Source of the DNA: Firmicutes bacterium UBA3871 | GTDB taxonomy: Bacteria > Bacillota > Clostridia > Peptostreptococcales > Anaerovoracaceae | Length of the DNA stretch: 8,996 nt | NCBI GenBank assembly: GCA_002392265.1 | Contig: DGGP01000155.1 | Span: 1-8,996, forward strand | Direction of reading: 5' to 3' | Shown here: piece after piece, positions 1-4,928 of the stretch | How positions within the stretch are numbered: the stretch's first letter is position 1 | Layout of the letters: each line of letters begins with the position of its first letter | Program-made: the position numbers and the translations under genes | Notes under the pieces: model-generated | What the model was told of the DNA's origin: nothing | Database searches by the model: none | The model's input: only the letters and a program-made list of their open reading frames with translations

Positions 1-510
1 GCGCACGATATTGTTGCTGTAGGCGAGCCTGCCCTGCGTGAAATAGCAGCCGCATTCGGGCACGGAATACTGAATGTTGACGGTTCGCTGAACAGAAAGG
101 CGCTTTCGAGCATTGTTTTCAATCAGCCTACCGAGCGTGAAAAGCTCGAAGCAATAACGAGCAACCGCATAATTACAGTAATTGAAAACCGCATAGAGGC
201 CCTGCGTGACAATGCGGATATGGCCGATTATTCCGATGTGCAGATGGTGGTAATAGATGCTCCGCTTTTGTTCGAATCGGGGCTTAACAGGCTTTGTGAC
301 GAGGTTTGGGTAGTCGACGCCGAACGCGAGGTCAGGATTCAGCGTGCAATCGAAAGAGATAAAACAGGCAGAGAGGAAATTGTTGCCAGAATAAACAGCC
401 AGATAGATGCGGACGAAGCACTGGCAAAGGCTGACCACATAATAACCAATTCGGGCACGCTTTCCGCACTTTATAAACAAATCGACAATTTATTGAAAGA
501 GTATGCTTAA
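1..510 (+). CDS. coaE: Dephospho-CoA kinase, C-terminal part (5' end outside window)
   Basis: CoaE phosphorylates the 3'-hydroxyl of dephospho-CoA with ATP, the last step of coenzyme A synthesis, in the cytosol. The frame is open from base 1 and ends at TAA 508-510, leaving 169 visible residues. Family enzymes are about 200 residues long, so roughly 30 N-terminal residues, including the P-loop, lie upstream of the window. The visible start (GEPALREIAAAFG, then ILNVDGSLNRKALSSIVF) matches the substrate-binding segment that follows the P-loop. The hallmark DAPLLFESG is at visible residues 86-94, followed by the lid-region arginines (RIQRAIERD) and the usual ending ADHIITNSG. The internal ATG at 220 is not the true start, because homology extends upstream in frame. 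The next gene begins 14 bases after the stop on the same strand, which suggests co-transcription. Identity is secure; only the upstream end is missing. Confidence 0.95.
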   Translation, partial: AHDIVAVGEPALREIAAAFGHGILNVDGSLNRKALSSIVFNQPTEREKLEAITSNRIITVIENRIEALRDNADMADYSDVQMVVIDAPLLFESGLNRLCDEVWVVDAEREVRIQRAIERDKTGREEIVARINSQIDADEALAKADHIITNSGTLSALYKQIDNLLKEYA

Positions 511-524
511 ACAGCTTAAAAAAT

Positions 525-2141
525 ATGCTTAAAAAAATAATCCCATTTTTTCTTTCACTTGCGATGCTTTTATCCCTTTGCGGATGTCGTATGGATACAA
601 AAAGTATCATCTGGGGTATCGAAGAGAAAGAAGTATCATTCACATATGACAAAAACGTATATCTGGCAACAGAAAAAATCAGAAACCTGAACCCGCTCAT
701 TTCAAAGGATGAAAGTGTTTATTACATTTCAAAGCTGGTTTTTGATTCTATTTTCAGGCTGGATGAAAAGCTGATTCCGCAGCCGCTTTTGGCTGAATCC
801 TACACCTATAGCGAGGACGGCACTGAGCTTACCGTTCATCTTAAAAAGAATGTTCAGTTCCACGACGGACACGCACTGACAGGGGAGGATGTAAAGTTCA
901 CCATTGAAGCAATCAAAGCTCTCGCAAAGACCGGGGAAACGCTATATTCATCCCATGTTGCATCAATTAAATCCGTTATATATTCAGACAGTAATCCTTT
1001 CGATGTGACAATTAAGTATTCATCAGGCTACGGTAACGGCTATGAAAATCTGATTTTCCCGATTTTACCTGCACACCAGTTCAAATCGGTAAATGCGATT
1101 AAATCCGCAAGCTATAAAATGATCGGCACCGGGCCTTACAAACAGAGTGATTATCTGGAGCTGACAAGTCTGATTTTAACGCCATATAACGAATATTTCG
1201 GCTCAAAGGCTGAAAGCACGCTTCATTTTCAGATAGTGCCTAATATCAGCTATGCGACAGGTATGGCTGACTCGGGTGATGTTTCACTTTTCTTTGATGA
1301 TACCGTAAACAAGGACAGCATTCTTTCAAAATATGAGCTTGGTGTCACAACATACATCTCAAACAAGCCCGATGTGCTCGGTTTTAACTGTACCGGCCCG
1401 CTTTTTTCTAAAGTCGAAGCAAGGCAGTCTATAGCTTATCTGGTAGATGCTTCGGAAATACTTGAAAAGGCTTACTACAAAAATGGCGTACTCTCCGATT
1501 CTCTTTTCTATCCCGATTACTATGGGGTAGGGAACGAAGGAGACAAATATCCCGTCAATCCGGCTGCTGCTGCAAAGCTTTTGAAAAAAGCCGGTTTAAA
1601 TGATACCGACGGTGATGGGACTTTGAACTTCGGCGAAGGCGAAAACGCCACACTTAATCTAATATATCAAAGCTCCGATTCCTTCAGGGAAAAGGCAGCA
1701 AGCATAATCGCAGGCGAGCTTAAAGCGGCAGGTATAGCTGTAAACGTGATTCCGTGCAGCGATGCTTCATACTATGAAAGGCTTTCGCTAAAGGACTATG
1801 ATCTTTTTATAGGCGGCTTTGAAATAGATGAAAGATATGATCTTCGAAGCATCCTCGGAAGCGCCTATGGTAATGCTGTGGGATATTCAAACGAAGAGGT
1901 CGATGCACTGCTTTCGGATTTAATCTGCGGAATAAAGCAGTACGGAAAGAGCACGAACGTTAAAAAGCTGAAAAAGATTATCTGCGAAGAGCTGCCTTAT
2001 TATACGCTGCTGTATAGAGCAGATGCGTGCTATCTTTCACCATATTTTGACGGACTGGCTACGCCTGTTTTCAACGATATTTACAGAGGCTGCAAAAGCT
2101 GGCAATGCAAATATCCCGAATCCTTTACGGAAGAGGAATAA
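525..2141 (+). CDS. ABC transporter solute-binding lipoprotein, family 5 (oligopeptide/dipeptide/nickel type)
   Basis: This 538-residue protein is predicted to be an extracytoplasmic, membrane-anchored binding protein that delivers peptides or similar ligands to an ABC permease. Residues 1-20 form a lipoprotein signal peptide (MLKK plus a hydrophobic run) with lipobox LCGC and lipidated Cys21. The SBP_bac_5 signature spans about residues 65-130: YYISKLVFDSIFRLDE, PLLAESYTYSEDG and FHDGHALTGEDVKFTIEAI. GTGPYK is at 201-206, AAKLLKKAGLNDTDGDG at 349-365, and the C-terminal lobe follows with YYERLSLKDYDLFIGGF (416-432). Length is normal for the family. The start at 525 gives the complete signal peptide, but no good Shine-Dalgarno lies at standard distance; only a weak GAAAGAG sits about 25 bases upstream, inside coaE. 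No permease or ATPase gene is adjacent, so it is an orphan component here and its ligand cannot be named. No terminator is visible after the stop. Confidence 0.92.
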   Translation: MLKKIIPFFLSLAMLLSLCGCRMDTKSIIWGIEEKEVSFTYDKNVYLATEKIRNLNPLISKDESVYYISKLVFDSIFRLDEKLIPQPLLAESYTYSEDGTELTVHLKKNVQFHDGHALTGEDVKFTIEAIKALAKTGETLYSSHVASIKSVIYSDSNPFDVTIKYSSGYGNGYENLIFPILPAHQFKSVNAIKSASYKMIGTGPYKQSDYLELTSLILTPYNEYFGSKAESTLHFQIVPNISYATGMADSGDVSLFFDDTVNKDSILSKYELGVTTYISNKPDVLGFNCTGPLFSKVEARQSIAYLVDASEILEKAYYKNGVLSDSLFYPDYYGVGNEGDKYPVNPAAAAKLLKKAGLNDTDGDGTLNFGEGENATLNLIYQSSDSFREKAASIIAGELKAAGIAVNVIPCSDASYYERLSLKDYDLFIGGFEIDERYDLRSILGSAYGNAVGYSNEEVDALLSDLICGIKQYGKSTNVKKLKKIICEELPYYTLLYRADACYLSPYFDGLATPVFNDIYRGCKSWQCKYPESFTEEE

Positions 2142-2170
2142 GTTTTTTGTTAAAATGAAACAATTTAATC

Positions 2171-2199
2171 TTGACTGACTGCCAACATTGTGGTATATT
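2171..2199 (+). promoter_or_regulatory. Sigma-A promoter of the tRNA-Leu gene
   Basis: The -35 box TTGACT (2171-2176) and -10 box TATATT (2194-2199) are separated by exactly 17 bases. Transcription should start near 2206, about ten bases before the mature tRNA 5' end. A perfect 8-bp inverted repeat (TGCCAACA 2180-2187, TGTTGGCA 2205-2212) brackets the -10 box. Confidence 0.85.
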
Positions 2200-2216
2200 A
2201 ATCTTGTTGGCAATAT

Positions 2217-2301
2217 GCGGCTGTGGCGGAATTGGCAGACGCGCACGGTTGAGGGCCGTGTGGGTAACACCGTGCTGGTTCGACCCCAGTCAGCCGCACC
2301 A
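2217..2301 (+). tRNA. tRNA-Leu (anticodon GAG)
   Basis: This is a complete class II tRNA with encoded CCA. The acceptor arm pairs GCGGCTG (2217-2223) with CAGCCGC (2291-2297), followed by discriminator A and CCA. The anticodon stem is CACGG/CCGTG around loop TTGAGGG, giving anticodon GAG, which reads CUC and CUU leucine codons. A long variable arm (GGGTAACACC region) and a T-arm GCTGG/CCAGT with loop TTCGACC complete the cloverleaf. The D-region TGGCGGAATTGGCAGAC is typical of bacterial leucine tRNAs. It has its own promoter and terminator and so is monocistronic. Confidence 0.97.
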
Positions 2302-2303
2302 TC

Positions 2304-2335
2304 CCGAGTGTTCAGAAATGAACACTCGGTTTTTT
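2304..2335 (+). terminator. Intrinsic terminator after tRNA-Leu
   Basis: A perfect 10-bp stem, CCGAGTGTTC (2304-2313) with GAACACTCGG (2320-2329), has a 6-nt loop and is followed by six T (2330-2335). It begins two bases after the CCA end. Confidence 0.95.
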
Positions 2336-2393
2336 ATTGCTGCATGTCGTATTTTGTATTTTGTTTTTTTATCGCTTTATCGAGAAAAAGCTA

Positions 2394-2422
2394 TTGACAA
2401 GAATTTTATAGTCGGATATGAT
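2394..2422 (+). promoter_or_regulatory. Strong sigma-A promoter driving the riboswitch leader and surface-protein genes
   Basis: A consensus -35 TTGACA (2394-2399) and -10 TATGAT (2417-2422) have a 17-base spacer, a nearly ideal vegetative promoter. Transcription should start near 2429, producing a leader of about 470 nt before the GTG at 2899. A 6-bp inverted repeat, GATGTC (2429-2434) and GACATC (2441-2446), lies right at the predicted start. It could be a 5' hairpin of the RNA or an operator. The only control clearly indicated is the riboswitch downstream. Confidence 0.88.
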
Positions 2423-2493
2423 GAATTCGATGTCGGGTTTGACATCATCAAATAGAATAAAAATTTAATAATACGAGAATTTGCCGCATCTGT

Positions 2494-2764
2494 TGCAAAG
2501 GCCTCTATTAGGTCAGACAGGTGCGTAGATGGAACCGGGTGAGCCCAGAGGCAATGTGCCAAAAGGCAAGTCCCGACGTAGCCGGCGCTGTAAGCGTGAG
2601 GGGCTTCCGAAGCATTCACAAAAGGTGATGTGAGCCGAAAGGCTTCCATTGCGGGCAATGCCCGTGAGAAGGTAGGAAAGCTCCGCAGGAGGAGATGAGT
2701 TTGCCTCCCTAACGCGAGTCAGAAGACTTGCATATTCGATAAGCATTTTGGTGGGAAGCGCCGG
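2494..2764 (+). promoter_or_regulatory. Cobalamin riboswitch, divergent and expanded
   Basis: This is a leader RNA that should sense adenosylcobalamin or a related corrinoid and switch transcription of the genes below. The clearest element is a B12-box-like AGTCAGAAGACTTGC (2717-2731; the family form is AGTCAGGAGACCTGCC). Other conserved elements appear in the correct order: GACAGGTGCG (2516-2525), GATGGAA (2528-2534, for RGGGAA), a P4-like hairpin GGGTGAGCCC (2537-2546), CTGTAAGCG (2588-2596, for ACTGTAAGCG), and CCATTG (2646-2651, for CCACTG). After CCATTG come the hairpin CGGGC-AAT-GCCCG (2652-2664) and TGAGAAGG (2665-2672, for GGGAAGG). The P6 stem pairs GCGTGAGGG (2594-2602) with CCCTAACGC (2707-2715). 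TGCAA (2494-2498) can close with TTGCA (2728-2732). CCGGCGCT (2582-2589) is perfectly complementary to AGCGCCGG (2757-2764), as expected for the L5-L13 kissing loop. Divergent points are the region around P4/P5, which does not follow consensus closely, and extra hairpins at 2603-2645. Boundaries are approximate. The downstream DUF4430 protein supports the call. Confidence 0.8.
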
Positions 2765-2786
2765 GTGCACTCTTTTGATGTATACG

Positions 2787-2845
2787 CATACGAATACGGG
2801 TATGTTAGTTTTTCATGTACGGAAAATTAGCATACCCTATTTTTT
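2787..2845 (+). terminator. Riboswitch expression platform: intrinsic terminator with candidate antiterminator
   Basis: The terminator stem is 2798-2814 paired with 2822-2837. The base is GGGTATG with CATACCC, extended by wobble pairs, TA and a TTTTC/GAAAA segment. It has a 7-nt loop and is followed by TATTTTTT (2838-2845). CATAC (2787-2791) can instead pair with GTATG (2800-2804) inside the 5' arm, which would exclude the terminator. This is the layout of a transcriptional riboswitch: cobalamin binding would leave the terminator free and shut off the downstream genes. The terminator is plainly visible; the antiterminator assignment is inferred. Confidence 0.85.
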
Positions 2846-2898
2846 ATGCTTTACAAAAATAAGTTATTTTTTATTAATGTGTAAAGGAGGAAAGCATT
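2846..2898 (+). promoter_or_regulatory. Leader end with strong ribosome-binding site AAAGGAGG
   Basis: AAAGGAGG (2883-2890) lies eight bases before GTG 2899 and fixes that start. The AT-rich stretch before it contains the small palindrome AAAATAAGTTATTTT (2856-2870), to which I assign no role. Confidence 0.85.
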
Positions 2899-4860
2899 GT
2901 GAAAACAAGAAAACTCGTCGCGATAGTCCTTACTATCGCAATGGTTGCAGGCATGTTCTGTATCAGTACAGCTGCAACAAACTCATCAACTACTCAGCTC
3001 GATGTTTCGGGCAACGAAATGATGGATTCTATCCAGATATCTACACCTGTCGTGGTAGACCACATTGTTAAAACTTCGACAAGTTCAATTTTTTATGTAG
3101 GGGGTACACCATATACCAACGCTGTATATCAGTATGATATAGCACTCCCGTACACTGCCGGAACCAATGGGGCTGTAAGTGTTACGTTGAACCCGACTTC
3201 TCCGGCGTTTATGGCTCCCGTACCACCAATCCCACAATTTTACGGAATCCTCGGATCCCAGTATTCATCCGGCGGAGCGTATACAATTAATAAGAATCTT
3301 TCAAATGGTACGGCTTCAATGGGTGGTTATTTACACAAGCATTTTTCAACAGTAAGAAACCACTGCGATACTTACACATTTAATTTCTTCATCTATTACC
3401 CAATCAGTATTGGTACAGCTGATGGAGCATTTATTGAATGGACAGGCGGAAACGGTATCGTAAAGGGCACAGAGAATCCTGATACAATTCCGGCGGAGTT
3501 CACACTTTGGGCAGAGGCACCGACAATTACTGTAGGTGGTGTAACAACTACTCCGGCTTACATTAATTCCGGCAACTATGCTTATATAATCACACCGGAT
3601 CACACTAACGCTACACAGATTCAGGCAACGATATCCGGAGTAACGTACACTATCACATGCCCGGCAAGCTCGATTTCGCTTCCGGCCGGAAAATCACCAA
3701 CATCTGTAGTAAGTTATCTGCCACTTGGCCAGTTTGCTACAGGTAGCGGCTGGGGAAGCAGTGCAGGAAAGTTTGCAAACAAGACTACACTTGACTCCAC
3801 CGGCGTTTCCCTCGGAACTCTGGGCGGATATATCGAGTTCTACTTTGAGGATGGCATCATGGACGACCCTAAGAATCCTTATGGCGTAGACTTTGTAGTT
3901 TACGGTAATGCATTTAATGGTAACCCTGAAGCAGGCGCTGTTCAGGTATCTACAGACGGTGCCGTATGGTACGAGTTGGCAGGATCCAAGTATTATGACG
4001 GTGGATTCGTTTATAACGGTAATCAGGGTGGAGACGGAAAGTTTGTAAACGGATATAGCGGTACCCTCAGAAACACTTGTGTTACTTATACATCCGAATC
4101 CGGTGTAGGTATATACGTAGATTTTGCCGATAATCATGCGTTGTTTACAACGGCAAATTATTGGTGGCCGTCCACAAACGAAGGCTATCCAATGGGAACA
4201 CCGCACACTAACAGCGTGGTTACAGTAGAACATTCTGATTCAGTTCTCACTTTTGGCGGAATCACAGCAATCCCGGATTCAAATGTAACGGCTGAATACG
4301 GTTTTGGCTATGCCGATGTAACACCAAACGGCAGCCCAAGCAACCTTGGCGATGCGGTTAACCCATATATTGCTTATACAAGCAGCAAGACAGGCGGAGA
4401 CGGATTCGACCTCGAATGGGCAGTAGATATCACCACCGGTCTGCCGGTAAGTGTAGCAAACGAGACATTCCACTATGTACGCGTATATTCAAACGTTTTG
4501 GATAACGGTGCATTCAATGAGACTTCCTGTGAGGTTTGCGGTATCTTCACAGCATATCGCGAACCTACCGAGACAACCAGTGTAGGCAGAACTACTGCGC
4601 CGGGAATCGAAATAGACATTGATGGAAGTAATATTCTCACTTTAAATCATACCGTAAGTTTTACAGACTCTATTGCTATTTATGAACTTGCTAACGCTCT
4701 TGACGAAGATACAGAAATTTCTGTTACAGGTACCGGAAACAGTATTGTGAACATTAACGGTGCAAACAGCTCCGAGTACACTGTTGTTGAAGATGGGCAG
4801 TATATTCGTATCATTCTTCAGGATGGTAACGCAGCACCATATATCATAATTATTAAGTAA
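2899..4860 (+). CDS. Secreted cell-surface protein with discoidin-like beta-sandwich; candidate cobalamin-capture protein
   Basis: This 653-residue protein starts at GTG with an excellent ribosome-binding site. Residues 1-26 are a Sec signal peptide (MKTRKL, hydrophobic core, cut near STAAT). No lipobox, LPXTG motif or C-terminal membrane helix is seen, so attachment to the cell is unknown. The mature chain is Gly/Thr/Asn/Tyr rich and predicted almost all beta. A recognisable module lies at about residues 265-555, with GGYIEFYFEDGIMDDP (309-324), YGVDFVVYGNAF (328-339), AVQVSTDGAVWYELAGS (347-363) and FHYVRVYSNV (524-533). Modules with this pattern (PDFVVFxNAF, then VSxDGxxWYELAGS) occur in bacterial surface proteins, but I cannot name a family with certainty. 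A small C-terminal beta domain (about 565-653) ends the chain. It is the first gene under the riboswitch, so its level should rise when cobalamin is scarce. A role in surface corrinoid binding is inferred from this and from the DUF4430 neighbour; no binding site is proven. Confidence 0.85.
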   Translation: MKTRKLVAIVLTIAMVAGMFCISTAATNSSTTQLDVSGNEMMDSIQISTPVVVDHIVKTSTSSIFYVGGTPYTNAVYQYDIALPYTAGTNGAVSVTLNPTSPAFMAPVPPIPQFYGILGSQYSSGGAYTINKNLSNGTASMGGYLHKHFSTVRNHCDTYTFNFFIYYPISIGTADGAFIEWTGGNGIVKGTENPDTIPAEFTLWAEAPTITVGGVTTTPAYINSGNYAYIITPDHTNATQIQATISGVTYTITCPASSISLPAGKSPTSVVSYLPLGQFATGSGWGSSAGKFANKTTLDSTGVSLGTLGGYIEFYFEDGIMDDPKNPYGVDFVVYGNAFNGNPEAGAVQVSTDGAVWYELAGSKYYDGGFVYNGNQGGDGKFVNGYSGTLRNTCVTYTSESGVGIYVDFADNHALFTTANYWWPSTNEGYPMGTPHTNSVVTVEHSDSVLTFGGITAIPDSNVTAEYGFGYADVTPNGSPSNLGDAVNPYIAYTSSKTGGDGFDLEWAVDITTGLPVSVANETFHYVRVYSNVLDNGAFNETSCEVCGIFTAYREPTETTSVGRTTAPGIEIDIDGSNILTLNHTVSFTDSIAIYELANALDEDTEISVTGTGNSIVNINGANSSEYTVVEDGQYIRIILQDGNAAPYIIIIK

Positions 4861-4863
4861 AAG

Positions 4864-4928
4864 AGGAGGAACACTTATTGCGGGTGTCGGTTTTGATAGC
4901 TGCACCCGCATTTTTTAGTAAGAAATGA
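4864..4928 (+). other. Shine-Dalgarno plus 16-codon TTG-start mini-frame spanning the terminator (possible leader peptide)
   Basis: AGGAGG (4864-4869) lies eight bases before TTG 4878. The frame reads 16 codons (MRVSVLIAAPAFFSKK) and stops at TGA 4926-4928, overlapping the ATG (4925-4927) of the next gene as ATGA. The frame runs straight through the terminator hairpin. It could couple translation of the giant gene, or let a following ribosome disturb the hairpin. It may also be only a relic ribosome-binding site. The giant gene has no Shine-Dalgarno of its own in the bases just before ATG 4925, which makes coupling worth considering. No homology evidence is available for so short a peptide. 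Confidence 0.35.
4879..4916 (+). terminator. Intrinsic terminator between the two surface-protein genes
   Basis: TGCGGGTG (4879-4886) pairs perfectly with CACCCGCA (4903-4910) across a 16-nt loop and is followed by six T (4911-4916). Because no promoter is evident between it and ATG 4925, it probably acts as a partial terminator that lowers expression of the giant gene relative to the first gene. Confidence 0.85.

Noticed and set aside
1600..1640. Calcium-binding or dockerin motif in the solute-binding protein (DTDGDGTLNFGEGE)
   Set aside because: A single DxDGDG loop at this place is common in family-5 solute-binding proteins, and no paired second repeat exists, so it is not a dockerin.
2217..2345. 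tRNA-Leu as an integration site for a mobile element
   Set aside because: No integrase gene and no second copy of the tRNA 3' end (attachment repeat) is present in the window; a terminator and promoter follow directly.
2171..2455. Forward open frames of 69 and 94 codons over the tRNA
   Set aside because: They run through the tRNA-Leu gene and its terminator and encode no recognisable protein.
2490..2735. Other large structured RNAs (RNase P RNA, SRP RNA, group II intron, ROOL/GOLLD-type RNA near a tRNA)
   Set aside because: TAGGAAAGCTCC recalls the RNase P 5' core, but the matching 3' core is absent. No SRP GGAAG/GCAGC tetraloop domain or group II domain V is present, and the RNA is far too short for ROOL or GOLLD. 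The ordered cobalamin elements and following terminator fit better.
2377..2770. Antisense open frames of 85 and 93 codons across the structured leader
   Set aside because: They lie over an RNA with conserved riboswitch elements and base-paired stems, show no ribosome-binding site or recognisable protein sequence, and are explained by the GC-rich stems.
3694..4233. Antisense 179-codon frame inside the 653-residue protein gene
   Set aside because: It mirrors a well-supported secreted protein; its Cys- and Val-rich product, lack of ribosome-binding site and lack of known motifs mark it as a shadow. The same applies to antisense frames at 332-700, 3346-3603, 4279-4473, 4642-4911, 4915-5169 and 8030-8434.
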